A stretch of 33,822 nt of DNA from JBKHXU01 sp046565865 (GCA_046565865.1 JBKHXU010000048.1:1-33822), one strand, 5' to 3'. Counted from the stretch's first letter, positions 14,414 through 22,559 are shown. The notes: generated by a model from the sequence alone, not told the origin. Translations and numbers: made by a program.

Positions 14414-15328
14414 TTACTTCTTCGATTGCGACGCGCGCTTCTCGCAGTGTTTGTGCGCGAACCCCATGAATTCTTCCATCGCCCGCAGCCGGAATTTCTG
14501 CCGCTGGGTGACGATCGAAAACGGCCGTTCCAGCTGCGGTGCGAGCGGGCGCGCGATCAGCGTGCCGAGCTTGAGCTCCTTCACCACCGTCGCCTGGGAG
14601 ACGATCGAGACGCCGAGCCCGGCTTCGACCGCGCTCTTCACCGCCTCGGGATTGCCCACTTCGAGGCTGATATTGAGATCGAGTAGCTGCATATTACTCT
14701 TCGCCAGGTACTCGGAGATGAATTCGCGCGTGCCCGATCCCTCCTCGCGCACCACAAACGGCAAGCCCACAAGGTCCTGACCCGCGATCGCGTCCTTCTT
14801 CGCCAATGGATGGTTGGGTGGGCTGATGAACACCAGCTTGTCGTGCCAGCACACCTCGACCGCGAGGTTTTTGTTCGTGATCGGCGACTCGACGACGCCG
14901 ACGTCGACCGAGTTGTCTTCGACCATGTGCACTACGCCGAGCGAGTTGGAGACGCGCAGACGCAAATTGACATTGGGATACGACTCCTTGAACTCGCCGA
15001 GCAGCTGCGGCAGCACGTATTCGGCGATGGTAGTACTGGCACCGATGATCAAGATACCGCTGACGTCGCCGGTAATTTCGCGCACGTTGTTTTCCATCTC
15101 GGAATAGAGCGAGATGATCTTGTCGGCGTACTGGAACACGCGCTCGCCCGCGGCGGTGAGGTTGATCTTGTTGTGCGTGCGGTCGAACAGGCGGGTGTTG
15201 AAATACTCTTCGAGCTGGCGGATCTGGAAGGTCACCGCCGGTTGCGTCATGTGCAGCGTCTCGGCCGCCTTGGTGAAGCTCAGCAGCCGCGCTACCGTAT
15301 GAAACACCTGGAGTCTACGATCGGCCAT
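14414..15328 (-). CDS. LysR-family transcriptional regulator (CysL/CbbR-like)
   Basis: The 304-residue protein has a winged helix-turn-helix at 1-60 (LQVFHTVARLLSFTKAAETLHMTQPAVTFQIRQLEEYFNTRLFDR) and a periplasmic-binding-protein-like effector domain from about 90. Blocks such as GASTTIAEYVLPQLLGEF, VGVVESPI and VREEGSGTREFISEYL place it near the CysL/CbbR group. In autotrophs such regulators often control rubisco or sulfur genes. None of those lies directly divergent here, so the target is unknown. A direct repeat TATAGCG at 15407-15425, about 80 bases before the start, may be its own operator. Calling it CbbR would overreach. Confidence 0.9.
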   Translation of the reverse strand: MADRRLQVFHTVARLLSFTKAAETLHMTQPAVTFQIRQLEEYFNTRLFDRTHNKINLTAAGERVFQYADKIISLYSEMENNVREITGDVSGILIIGASTTIAEYVLPQLLGEFKESYPNVNLRLRVSNSLGVVHMVEDNSVDVGVVESPITNKNLAVEVCWHDKLVFISPPNHPLAKKDAIAGQDLVGLPFVVREEGSGTREFISEYLAKSNMQLLDLNISLEVGNPEAVKSAVEAGLGVSIVSQATVVKELKLGTLIARPLAPQLERPFSIVTQRQKFRLRAMEEFMGFAHKHCEKRASQSKK

Positions 15329-15406
15329 CGTGTGTGCGTACCCTAGTCGGTTCGGAGTTGCGCGGAAACTTTGCGCTGCGGATGCTGCTGCATTTCAACA
15401 CAAGGT

Positions 15407-15425
15407 TATAGCGATTGGTATAGCG
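15407..15425. promoter_or_regulatory. TATAGCG direct repeat upstream of the LysR gene
   Basis: Two TATAGCG copies with a 12-base period (15407-15413 and 15419-15425) lie in the 140-base gap upstream of the LysR gene. LysR-type proteins commonly autoregulate from sites in such gaps, but these are direct rather than inverted repeats, so the assignment is weak. Confidence 0.25.
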
Positions 15426-15468
15426 CCGCCCGGCAGCCGCGGTGCTCGCCCGGCCGCAGGCGTCGCAC

Positions 15469-16620
15469 TTACGCGAAGCCTTCGAGTTTGAGCTTGAGAT
15501 CGGTGGGGCTGGTCGCGTATTGGAGCGCCGTCTCTTCGTCGATCTGACCCTGTTTGACGAGGTTTAGAATCGACATATCGAAACTCTGCATGCCCTCGGC
15601 AATGGTTCCCTTGCGAATCAAGTCGCCAAGTTCTTTAATCTTCAGCGGGTCGAGAATCAGTTCGCGCGCGAGCGCGGCGACCGTCATCACTTCGCACGCG
15701 ACCGCGCGGCCGACGCCGTTCTTGCGCGGCAATAATCGCTGGCTCACCACCCCGCGCAGATTCTGCGCTAACTTCGCGCGCATGCCGGTCTGGGCCTCGG
15801 GCGGAAACGAGGAAATGATACGCGACACGGTCTCCGCCGCCGCCGGCGAGTGCACGGTGGAGAACACGAGGTGGCCGGTCTCGGCCGCCGTCATTGCGGT
15901 GTCGATCGTTTCCGGGTCGCGCATTTCGCCGAGCAGGATCACGTCCGGGTCTTCGCGCAACGCCGCGCGCATGGCGTCGGCGAACGTATTCGTGTCCACG
16001 CCGACTTCGCGCTGGGTGATGATCGATTTGCGCACGGAGAACAAGAACTCGATCGGGTCATCGATCGTGACGATATGATCGCTGCGCGTGTTATTGATCT
16101 CGTTGATGAGCGAGGCGAGCGTGGTCGACTTACCGGAACCGGTCGCGCCCGTGATCAGCACCAAACCGCGCTCGAGCTTGGTGAAGTTGGTGACGATATC
16201 GGGCAACCCCAACTCGTTCGGCGGCGGAATGTTGGTATTGATGACGCGCAACACCATGCCGATCGAGCCGCGTTGATAAAAAATATTCGCGCGCACGCGG
16301 CCGATGTCCTTAAAGCCAATCGAGAGGTCCACCTGATGGTGCTGCTCGAACAACGACATCAGGCGCGCCGACATCATGGTGCGCGACAGACGCTCCATGA
16401 AATCGCCAGGCAGCGGCGCGATCTCCTTGATGGCGCGCAATACGCCATCGACGCGCAGAATGGGGTGGTTGCGCGTGCGCAAATGAATATCGGACGCCTT
16501 CATGCGCACGGCGAGCGCCAACACCTGACCCAACAGCTTCAACGGATCGGTGGCCGGCGTTATCGCAGTCGTGGCCCCGGCCGCGGCGGCCGGCTCGGGT
16601 GTAACGGGTGTCTGGCTCAT
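15469..16620 (-). CDS. PilT/PilU-family type IV pilus retraction ATPase
   Basis: The 383-residue protein has an N-terminal PAS-like region (about 25-130, SDIHLRTRNHPILRVDGVL) and a RecA-like ATPase core. Walker A is GATGSGKST, the Asp box is IVTIDDPIEFLF, Walker B is DVILLGEMRDPETI, and the His box is TAAETGHLVFSTVHS. These are features of secretion-superfamily ATPases that retract type IV pili. The length and the GATGSGKST form are closer to PilU than to the roughly 345-residue PilT, whereas GEMRDPETI and TAAETGHLVF resemble PilT; it may be a third paralogue. The Ala/Thr/Pro-rich first 25 residues are a low-complexity extension. No other pilus gene is next to it. Confidence 0.92.
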   Translation of the reverse strand: MSQTPVTPEPAAAAGATTAITPATDPLKLLGQVLALAVRMKASDIHLRTRNHPILRVDGVLRAIKEIAPLPGDFMERLSRTMMSARLMSLFEQHHQVDLSIGFKDIGRVRANIFYQRGSIGMVLRVINTNIPPPNELGLPDIVTNFTKLERGLVLITGATGSGKSTTLASLINEINNTRSDHIVTIDDPIEFLFSVRKSIITQREVGVDTNTFADAMRAALREDPDVILLGEMRDPETIDTAMTAAETGHLVFSTVHSPAAAETVSRIISSFPPEAQTGMRAKLAQNLRGVVSQRLLPRKNGVGRAVACEVMTVAALARELILDPLKIKELGDLIRKGTIAEGMQSFDMSILNLVKQGQIDEETALQYATSPTDLKLKLEGFA

Positions 16621-16674
16621 GAACCTACACGGGATATTTTCGGCTAAGTGTAGACCATGCGCCGACCCACGCCG

Positions 16675-16700
16675 GGCGCCGGCCGCGAAGGGCCGGCGCC
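16675..16700 (-). terminator. Strong GC hairpin after the DUF302 gene
   Basis: GGCGCCGGCC and GGCCGGCGCC are perfect 10-base arms with a six-base loop. The hairpin lies 15 bases past the DUF302 stop on the minus strand. There is no T-run, so intrinsic termination is uncertain. Confidence 0.45.
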
Positions 16701-16715
16701 TCGAGGAGCGACGCG

Positions 16716-17627
16716 CTACAGGTTCCGCTTGAACCCTGCCGCCTGCTCGAGCGCATTCAGGATGCCCCAGGGGGCGCTCATGATCTTCGTAAAGCCGTTC
16801 GGACCGTACATCTTGGTATCCGGGAAATGCAGCGCGATGCGGTAGCGGCCACGCAGCGCAATGACGCGCCCGCCGCTGACCATGATCTCGTACGGCAAAT
16901 ACGCGGTGTGCTTCAGCGGCTGATGGTCCACCACGTCCATGATCTCCTTGTCCGTGTCCTTATCGCCCTGCCCCGGCCCGTCGATCGCGCCCTTCGGGAT
17001 TCCGACGCCGAAGACACTGACCTCTTTGCCCGGCAGGTCGACCCGGTACACCTTGACGGTACCACCCGCACCGGCGGCGAGATTCTTCTCGATGGTTTCG
17101 ACCGCGGTCTTGTAGTCCGGATGTTCCTTGAGCAGATCGACGTCACCGAAGTACGGCATCATCATCGCGTAATGGTAAACACCGGGCTTGAGCCGCTCTT
17201 CATCGATGCCCACCGACCCAAACGTTTCTTTGGCGCCGAGCGCCGTTTTCAGCGCAGCGGCCACGCCCGGTAGCTTGCCCAAACCATACGCCGTGCCGAG
17301 ATAGGTGGGATTGACATACGAAATCTGGAGCTTGCCATCTACTTCGGTAACCGCGACACGCTGGACGACGCCAAACCCACCGTTCTCGGCCTTGGCCGCC
17401 GCCGCTTTCAGCTCGGCGTTGGTGGCACAAATCACCATTGCATTCGCATACGGCTGATAAGTGCCGACCAGCTCAAACCCATTGGCGCCGAGCGCGCTCT
17501 TCACTTTCTCGACGGTTTGACGCAAATCGCCGGTAGTCACATCGGCTAACACGTACGGCTTGAGCACCTCGGCCCGGACGGAAAACACGCACACGGAAAG
17601 AAGCACTGCGACGATAAAACGCATCAT
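16716..17627 (-). CDS. DUF302-domain exported protein
   Basis: The 303-residue protein has a signal peptide (MMRFIVAVLLSVCVFSVRAE). The N-terminal half resembles DUF302 (GDLRQTVEKVKSALGANGFELVGTYQPYANAMVICA). A second region continues with GKLPGVAAALKTALGAKETFGSVGI and YHYAMMMPYFGDVDLL, and the C terminus has LPYEIMVSGGRVIALRGRYRIALHFPD. The family role is not firmly established; members occur in several sulfur-oxidising bacteria, usually as periplasmic proteins. GAGGA lies eight bases before the ATG. It is downstream of the FadL gene but separated from it by a terminator-like hairpin, so its expression may be partly independent. A heme or metal role is not supported by any motif. Confidence 0.8.
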   Translation of the reverse strand: MMRFIVAVLLSVCVFSVRAEVLKPYVLADVTTGDLRQTVEKVKSALGANGFELVGTYQPYANAMVICATNAELKAAAAKAENGGFGVVQRVAVTEVDGKLQISYVNPTYLGTAYGLGKLPGVAAALKTALGAKETFGSVGIDEERLKPGVYHYAMMMPYFGDVDLLKEHPDYKTAVETIEKNLAAGAGGTVKVYRVDLPGKEVSVFGVGIPKGAIDGPGQGDKDTDKEIMDVVDHQPLKHTAYLPYEIMVSGGRVIALRGRYRIALHFPDTKMYGPNGFTKIMSAPWGILNALEQAAGFKRNL

Positions 17628-17657
17628 GATTTTATCCTCACCTCAGATTCGACTCGC

Positions 17658-17689
17658 GGAAAAACAAAGGGGCCGCTGTCGGCCCCCTT
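17658..17689 (-). terminator. Intrinsic terminator of the FadL-family gene
   Basis: On the minus strand AAGGGGGCCG, a four-base loop and CGGCCCCTT form a stem with one bulge, followed by TTTGTTTTT. It lies between the FadL-family gene stop and the DUF302 start. Confidence 0.75.
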
Positions 17690-17719
17690 GCCCAACCCTA
17701 CTCCAACATGGTTTGCCCT

Positions 17720-19060
17720 TTAAAACTTCCAGCCCCAACTGGCTTCCACTTCGAACTGATCCATCTTTAGTTCCACCGTCTGTTGACCTGGCGCTTCGAA
17801 CGAGTTCCCCCCCGTTACCGAATTGCTCGGGGCATACATCGCCGCAAAATTGAACTCGCTATTGGCGCCCGTTTTCTTGGTGAAACCGAAAGTGTAGTGC
17901 TGCTCTATTACGGCCGGCGCCAGAATATTAAATACAACCTCCGAACTCGGTATCGGCTGGTCGCCTTTGCTGTAACCAACGCGCCAAGTCCAGTCCGGGC
18001 TTGTCTGCCACTGGTAACCGAGCTTCGCGATGGTCATATCTTCCCAACCGAAACCGCCGCCTCCCGATTGGCCCAGACAACCACTGCCGACACCCGGACC
18101 GGCCGGCGGTGTGGGAGTGCACCCTGTCAACAAGTTGTTAATGGGATTTCCCACCGCGTTAATCTTGCTGTACCAAATCTTTTGTAAATCGAACGTCAAG
18201 AATGACGCCGGCGCGACCTTGAATGCCAAACCGAGCGTCGCCGTAGCGGGAATGTCAAAGTCGCCTTGCTCGGCAAACAGGCCTGCGTACTTGTCGAACT
18301 CGCTCATCTTGATCTCGGTTTGATAGGAGGCGGCCAGCGTTAGCGCCGGCGTCGCTTCCCCTTGCCAACCAAACTTGGCGCCCCATCCCGTAGAGCTATC
18401 GCTCCCCTGGTCGCTCAAGTGGGCCGGGTCGGAAGAGAACTGTGCGAAGCTGCCAACACCGGTCGCCTTGAAGCGCTGATAAGCAAGAATTCCGCTTACA
18501 CCCCATGACGAGCTGGGAGAAAGCTTACGCGCATACGAGGCGTTGACGAAAAGCTGGGCTAGGTCCACACCCGTCGGTCCAGCACAGAAGGTGCCGGTTC
18601 CAGGGCAAAACGGGCCGCCACGGACCGGGTTGGCATGCCCGGGGTAATCCGTATTCATACCGCCGTTGCCGTACACCGTGACACCGAAAGAACCATCCGA
18701 GCCAAGCATCCAGTTGCGCGCGAAATGCGGGATCAAAAAGTACTCGGAGTCGCTCTCGACGCTACCGGGCTCCAGTGGGAAGGTGCCGGCGCCGCCGGAA
18801 GGATTTCCAGTGACCGTGTACTCGCGACGCGGACTGAAAATTGCGGCACCCAAATCCATACGATCGCCAACGAAAACCATTCCCGCGGGGTTTGTCGCGG
18901 CGTGCATTGCATCTTGCGGCAGTGCGATACCACCGCCGGCAAGTCCTTTGTTTTTTGTGCCGTAACCGTGAGCGAAGTAACCGTTGGTGGCAAAAGCAGT
19001 GGGTGCACTTAGGGCAGTGGCGATCGCGACGGCGAGTGCCGCTTTGGTAGACATAGTCAT
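17720..19060 (-). CDS. OmpP1/FadL/TodX-family outer-membrane transporter
   Basis: The 446-residue protein has a signal peptide (MSTKAALAVAIATALSAPTAFA) followed at once by the FadL hatch-like N terminus NGYFAHGYGTKNKGLAGGGIALPQDAMHAATNPAGM. The rest is a beta-barrel with alternating aromatic strands ending in WGWKF, a terminal aromatic typical of outer-membrane barrels. One extracellular loop has cysteines (FCPGTGTFC; also CTPTPP and CLGQSGGGG). FadL proteins move hydrophobic compounds across the outer membrane. Its position beside dsrE2-tusA and sox raises the possibility of a hydrophobic sulfur substrate, which is inference. AGGAGGAG precedes two near ATGs (19060 and 19054). A good promoter is at 19175-19203. 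Confidence 0.93.
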   Translation of the reverse strand: MTMSTKAALAVAIATALSAPTAFATNGYFAHGYGTKNKGLAGGGIALPQDAMHAATNPAGMVFVGDRMDLGAAIFSPRREYTVTGNPSGGAGTFPLEPGSVESDSEYFLIPHFARNWMLGSDGSFGVTVYGNGGMNTDYPGHANPVRGGPFCPGTGTFCAGPTGVDLAQLFVNASYARKLSPSSSWGVSGILAYQRFKATGVGSFAQFSSDPAHLSDQGSDSSTGWGAKFGWQGEATPALTLAASYQTEIKMSEFDKYAGLFAEQGDFDIPATATLGLAFKVAPASFLTFDLQKIWYSKINAVGNPINNLLTGCTPTPPAGPGVGSGCLGQSGGGGFGWEDMTIAKLGYQWQTSPDWTWRVGYSKGDQPIPSSEVVFNILAPAVIEQHYTFGFTKKTGANSEFNFAAMYAPSNSVTGGNSFEAPGQQTVELKMDQFEVEASWGWKF

Positions 19061-19093
19061 GCTCTCCTCCTAAAAAGTGAATCGGAACTTCGG

Positions 19094-19109
19094 GCCCGCT
19101 CGCGCGGGC
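19094..19109. other. Leader hairpin in the 5' region of the FadL-family gene
   Basis: GCCCGC-TCGC-GCGGGC forms a six-base-pair hairpin within the predicted leader between the promoter and the start codon. The rest of the 330-base gap (19061-19391) holds only the promoter and the terminator described separately. Confidence 0.35.
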
Positions 19110-19174
19110 GTTGTTGTTGGGGCTCGGTTCGCCCCCGTCGTTCCTTGAGTGTTGTTAGCGACCCTGCGCGCGAA

Positions 19175-19203
19175 AAAATAGGCGCAGTACCGCTTACTGT
19201 CAA
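19175..19203 (-). promoter_or_regulatory. Sigma70-type promoter of the FadL-family gene
   Basis: On the minus strand TTGACA (19203-19198) is separated by exactly 17 bases from TATTTT (19180-19175). Transcription would start near 19168, leaving a leader of about 108 bases before the ATG at 19060. Confidence 0.6.
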
Positions 19204-19336
19204 CGTATGATTCTATGCCGATATATGAATATTCTATGTTGCTGATTGCCCTAGAACTTTCGGCGGCGGTTTTGCGCTGAGCGGCACGTTTGTTTGGAGA
19301 AAAGTTTCGCAATGACTGAAACGCAGCAGGGGACTT

Positions 19337-19374
19337 AAAACAACAAAGGGGCGTAGCCGCCCCTTTGTTGTTTT
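19337..19374. terminator. Bidirectional intrinsic terminator after dsrE2
   Basis: AAAACAACAAAGGGGCG and its perfect reverse complement form a 17-base-pair stem around the loop TAGC, with A- and T-rich flanks on either side. It ends the minus-strand tusA-dsrE2 unit and insulates it from the FadL-family gene. Confidence 0.9.
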
Positions 19375-19391
19375 GCACGACAGACGGGCCG

Positions 19392-19871
19392 CTACATATA
19401 AAGACAGATATCCGAGTCACCCGCGAATCCGAGAAACATAGAAGCACCGCCGAACTCAACGCCTTCGATGAGATCGTTAGGAGAGAAATCGAACAGGTCG
19501 ACCGTCATCTGACATGCGATCATCTTGACCTCCGCCTCCTGACACAGCGAGCGCAACTCCTCCACGCTGGCGACACCCTTCGATTTCATTTTGCTTTTCA
19601 TCATCGCCGTCATGATGGTTTCCATTCCGGGAATCGCGGTGCCAATCACCGGGAACCACTTATCCATTCCCATCGGCATTGGCATTCCCGGATTACCCAG
19701 TGGGCTGACCTTAAGGTTCATCTTTTTCTTGAGCAATTGCAGCCCGTAGAACGTAAAAAAGATCTGCACCTCGAACCCAAGCGCAGCCGCCGTCGAACCC
19801 AGGATGAATGGAGGATACGCCCAGTCCAGCGTTCCCTTGGTGGCAATGATCGCCATTTTCTTTGCTGCCAT
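19392..19871 (-). CDS. dsrE2: DsrE2-type DsrE/DsrF-like sulfur carrier protein
   Basis: The 159-residue protein starts MAAKKMAIIATKGTLDWAYPPFILGSTAAALGFEVQIFFTF, the typical DsrE2 beginning. A methionine/lysine-rich loop (GMPMPMGMDKWF, MMKSKMKSKG) follows, and the conserved late part contains ECEVK-like LCQEAEVKMIACQMTVDLF with two cysteines, one of which can carry persulfide sulfur. It ends FLGFAGDSDICLYM. DsrE2 proteins accompany TusA and often rhodanese or sHdr genes in sulfur oxidisers and pass sulfane sulfur between cytoplasmic carriers. Here it follows tusA on the same strand with a palindromic repeat between. GAGG lies ten bases before the ATG. Confidence 0.9.
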   Translation of the reverse strand: MAAKKMAIIATKGTLDWAYPPFILGSTAAALGFEVQIFFTFYGLQLLKKKMNLKVSPLGNPGMPMPMGMDKWFPVIGTAIPGMETIMTAMMKSKMKSKGVASVEELRSLCQEAEVKMIACQMTVDLFDFSPNDLIEGVEFGGASMFLGFAGDSDICLYM

Positions 19872-19930
19872 GTTTTAACCTCGTGTCGGCGGCCAACATC
19901 GGCCAGCGTTGGAGAAGGTCTGATTACTCC

Positions 19931-20013
19931 GTCATTGCGGGAGCGAAGCGACGAAGCAATTTCCAACCGACCGCACCAGAATTGAACGATTGCTTCGCTA
20001 CGCTCGCAATGAC
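19931..20013. repeat. GTCATTGCGAG-type palindromic repeat, copy 2, between tusA and dsrE2
   Basis: GTCATTGCGGGAGCGAAGCG at the left and GCTACGCTCGCAATGAC at the right are inverted copies, with inner CGAAGCAAT and ATTGCTTCG arms. It is the same family as 8163-8278 and lies inside a probable operon. Confidence 0.85.
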
Positions 20014-20038
20014 AGACACAGAGTTTCCTCGCGGAGCG

Positions 20039-20263
20039 TTAGGCCTTCTTGATCATGAAACTGAATTCACCGTTCGCTTCGCTCGATTCGAGCAACTGAT
20101 TGCCCGTCTGCTTGGCAAAAGCTTGGAAGTCTTTTACCGCCCCCGGATCGGTGGCAAGGATGTGAAGTACCTGACCGCTGCTCATTGCATTCAGCGCCTT
20201 CTTCGCCCGCAGGATAGGAAGCGGACAGTTGAGGCCGCGTGCATCGAGTTCTTGATCTGCCAT
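20039..20263 (-). CDS. tusA: TusA-family sulfur carrier protein
   Basis: A 74-residue protein starting MADQELDARGLNCPLPILRAKKALNAM, with the CPLP motif whose cysteine (residue 13) carries persulfide, and the usual LATDPGAVKDFQAFAKQTGN region. TusA proteins relay sulfane sulfur in the cytoplasm. In sulfur oxidisers they deliver it toward sHdr or Dsr enzymes. The start at 20263 has AGGAG six bases upstream; an ATG two codons earlier abuts that site and is unlikely. A TATAAT box is at 20386-20391 upstream. Confidence 0.95.
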   Translation of the reverse strand: MADQELDARGLNCPLPILRAKKALNAMSSGQVLHILATDPGAVKDFQAFAKQTGNQLLESSEANGEFSFMIKKA

Positions 20264-20385
20264 CGTCATCTCCTGATCGAAAAGAAATTAGCTCATTCGG
20301 TTGTGAGGACGTCCGTGACGCCCGAGGCGCGCGAGCCTAGCGCAAACCCGAAGCCCTGTCCCTCTCCCATAGCGAAAATAAGTAT

Positions 20386-20391
20386 ATTATA
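20386..20391 (-). promoter_or_regulatory. Candidate -10 element for tusA-dsrE2
   Basis: A consensus TATAAT is read on the minus strand about 120 bases before the tusA start. No good -35 is found at 16-18 bases, so an activator may be needed. A GGACC-rich site (20429-20454) lies just upstream. Confidence 0.4.
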
Positions 20392-20428
20392 AGATTCGTG
20401 TGGGAGTGATAGTCGGCCCCGTGTTGTT

Positions 20429-20454
20429 GGACCAAACCGGTCGGACCGAGGTCC
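20429..20454. promoter_or_regulatory. GGACC/GGTCC-rich candidate operator between tusA and the M48 protease gene
   Basis: The site begins GGACCAAACC, contains GGTC-G-GACC in the middle and ends GGTCC, so it carries nested inverted half-sites. The first 13 bases (GGACCAAACCGGT) also occur at 9549-9561. No binding protein can be named. Confidence 0.25.
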
Positions 20455-20517
20455 CCGAACCATTCGCCCTATTCGCCGTCCATACACGACCACCCACACA
20501 TTAAAGAGTTCTAACCC

Positions 20518-21984
20518 GTGCCTTGGCGCGCGATACTATTGTTTATGGCCCGCTTTTTCCGGTACTTGCTCTGCCTCGCATTGTTGGTTACCGGTCCCTC
20601 CTGGGCCAACCCGGTTGCGCTGCCCGACCTCGGCGACGCCTCCGCCGCTGTCATCACGCCCGCTCAGGAACGGCGCCTGGGGGAGGACCTTATGCGCCGC
20701 GCGCGGCGCCAACTGGTATTCCTCGACGACGCCGAGGTCAACGCCTATTTGCAGTCGCTCGGCAGCAAGCTCGTTGCACGCAGCGACAACCCCCAACAGG
20801 ACTTTCGGTTCTTCGCCATCGCCGACCCGGCGATCAACGCGTTCGCAGTTCCGGGGGGCTTTATTGGCGTTCATACCGGGCTCATCCTCGCCGCACAGAG
20901 CGAGGCCGAGTTGGCGTCGGTGCTGGCGCACGAAGTGGCGCACATTACGCAGCGGCACATCCCGCGCATGATCGCCGAATCGCAAAAGACCACGCTACCG
21001 GCGATGGCGGCGCTATTGGCCGCGATTGTCTTGGCCGGGTCGGGCCAGAAAGGCGGCGATGCGGCGATCGCGCTCACCTCCGCCACCGTGGCGCAGAAGG
21101 GCATCAACTTCACCCGCGCTGCCGAAGAGGAGGCGGACCGCATTGGCATCGGTCTACTGGCCAACAGCGGCTTCGACCCGCGCGCCATGCCCGCATTTTT
21201 CGAACGCATGCAGGCGCTAAACCGCCACAACGAGTCTAATCTTCCCGAATATCTGCGTACGCACCCGGTTACGACCGCGCGCATCACCGATTCGCGCGAT
21301 CGTGCTGAGCGAATTCGCTACCGCCAGATCGCGGATAGCAGCGAATTTTTGCACACGCGCGCAAAGGTGCGCGCCCTGGCGCCGAGCGAAGCGAGCGAGT
21401 TGGTGCGGGCGTTTCAGTCAAACTTGCAGCAGGGCAAGCACGCGAACGCGGACGCTGAACGCTACGGCTATGCGCTGGCGCTAACACGCGCCCGACGCTA
21501 CGACGCGGCGCGCGCCGAAATCAAAAAGCTCATCGAGCGCAAGCCCAACAACGTCTCGTACCGCATCGCCCAAGCTGAAATAGAGATGGCGGCCGGCCGC
21601 CATGGTCCAGCGCTCGCGCTTTACGAGGCGGCATATCGGCGCCACCCGAGCTACTATCCTTTGCAGCGCTACTACAGCCAGGCATTGCTCAAGGGCGGGC
21701 GCGGGCGCGAGGCAGTTAACATCGTGCGCGAGGCGATCAAGCAACAGCCGGAAGACCCGGCGCTTTACGAGCTATGGGCGCAGGCGGCGGGCGCGGCCGG
21801 GCGCCGCGCCGAGTCGCACCAAGCCATGGCCGAACATTATTACTGGAGCGGCAACCCGACCGCCGCGATCGAGCAGTTACAACTGGCGGCCCGGTTTGCC
21901 GGCAACAACTTTTACATGCAGTCGAGCCTTGAAGCGCGGATGCAGGCAATCAAGGAAGAAGTCGCGCTTTATGAAGGAAAGTAA
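20518..21984 (+). CDS. M48-family periplasmic metalloprotease with TPR domain (BepA-like)
   Basis: The 488-residue protein begins at GTG (an ATG nine codons later, MARFFRYLL, is also possible) with a signal peptide ending near PSWAN. The M48 zinc protease domain spans about 40-270: HEVAH at 138-142 gives two zinc histidines and the catalytic glutamate, and the EEEADRIGIGLL segment gives the third ligand. A C-terminal TPR solenoid follows (ADAERYGYALALTRARRYDAARAEIKKL, YPLQRYYSQALLKGGRGREAVNIV, AGAAGRRAESHQAMAEHYYWSGNPTAAIEQL). This is the architecture and length of BepA (YfgC), which maintains and degrades outer-membrane proteins such as LptD. It is divergent from tusA. Confidence 0.92.
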   Translation: MPWRAILLFMARFFRYLLCLALLVTGPSWANPVALPDLGDASAAVITPAQERRLGEDLMRRARRQLVFLDDAEVNAYLQSLGSKLVARSDNPQQDFRFFAIADPAINAFAVPGGFIGVHTGLILAAQSEAELASVLAHEVAHITQRHIPRMIAESQKTTLPAMAALLAAIVLAGSGQKGGDAAIALTSATVAQKGINFTRAAEEEADRIGIGLLANSGFDPRAMPAFFERMQALNRHNESNLPEYLRTHPVTTARITDSRDRAERIRYRQIADSSEFLHTRAKVRALAPSEASELVRAFQSNLQQGKHANADAERYGYALALTRARRYDAARAEIKKLIERKPNNVSYRIAQAEIEMAAGRHGPALALYEAAYRRHPSYYPLQRYYSQALLKGGRGREAVNIVREAIKQQPEDPALYELWAQAAGAAGRRAESHQAMAEHYYWSGNPTAAIEQLQLAARFAGNNFYMQSSLEARMQAIKEEVALYEGK

Positions 21985-22151
21985 GGTTTCTCTAATGTAC
22001 GGTTTTTTAATTTGGGCCTTGTTTCACCGCGTTATTGTTATGTATCCTGTCGGTCGTCGGGGTTGTCTTGGCGGTTCGTGCCGTCAGACCAAATTCCATA
22101 ATGTACGCCCGGACCACCAATCGTAATCAAACAATCAGTGTAGGAGGAGAA

Positions 22152-22559
22152 ATGCGGAACACCGCTCGCTTTGTGCTCGGTACTTCTGCCGCTTTGTTGA
22201 CGATGATACTGATCGCCGGCCCCACCCATGCAGCCGGCAAGGTACCGGATGAAAAAGCTTGCAAGGACGAAGAGGCGTTGAAGAAGGCGGACGCCGTAAC
22301 CCAGGGCGGCTGTGTCGTAATCAATCGCAAGAAAGGCAATTGCATGGCATGCCACCAGATTGCCGGCATCTCGTCCGGCAACATCGCGCCACCGCTCGTG
22401 GCGATGAAGCAGCGCTTCCCGGACAAGGCCAAGCTGCGCGCGCAGATCAACGACGCACGCACGGTTAATCCGGACACCGTCATGCCCCCGTTTGGCCCGC
22501 ACAAAATCTTATCGCAGGACGAAATCGACAAGGTGGTCGAGTTCGTACTGACCCTGTAG
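22152..22559 (+). CDS. soxX: SoxX, c-type cytochrome subunit of SoxXA
   Basis: The 135-residue protein has a Sec signal peptide (MRNTARFVLGTSAALLTMIL, cleavage at THAAG). The single heme-binding motif CMACH is at 64-68, and the later VMPPFG segment supplies the likely distal methionine. SoxX pairs with SoxA in the periplasm, and the complex oxidatively conjugates thiosulfate to the SoxY cysteine. The start follows TAGGAGGAG by four bases. The reading frame continues upstream to 22035, but the signal peptide and ribosome site fix the start here. It leads a soxXYZA unit with 33-base, 33-base and about 60-base gaps. Confidence 0.95.
   Translation: MRNTARFVLGTSAALLTMILIAGPTHAAGKVPDEKACKDEEALKKADAVTQGGCVVINRKKGNCMACHQIAGISSGNIAPPLVAMKQRFPDKAKLRAQINDARTVNPDTVMPPFGPHKILSQDEIDKVVEFVLTL

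Noticed and set aside
22035..22151. Longer soxX start
   Set aside because: The signal peptide and TAGGAGGAG site place the start at 22152; the extension has no such features.
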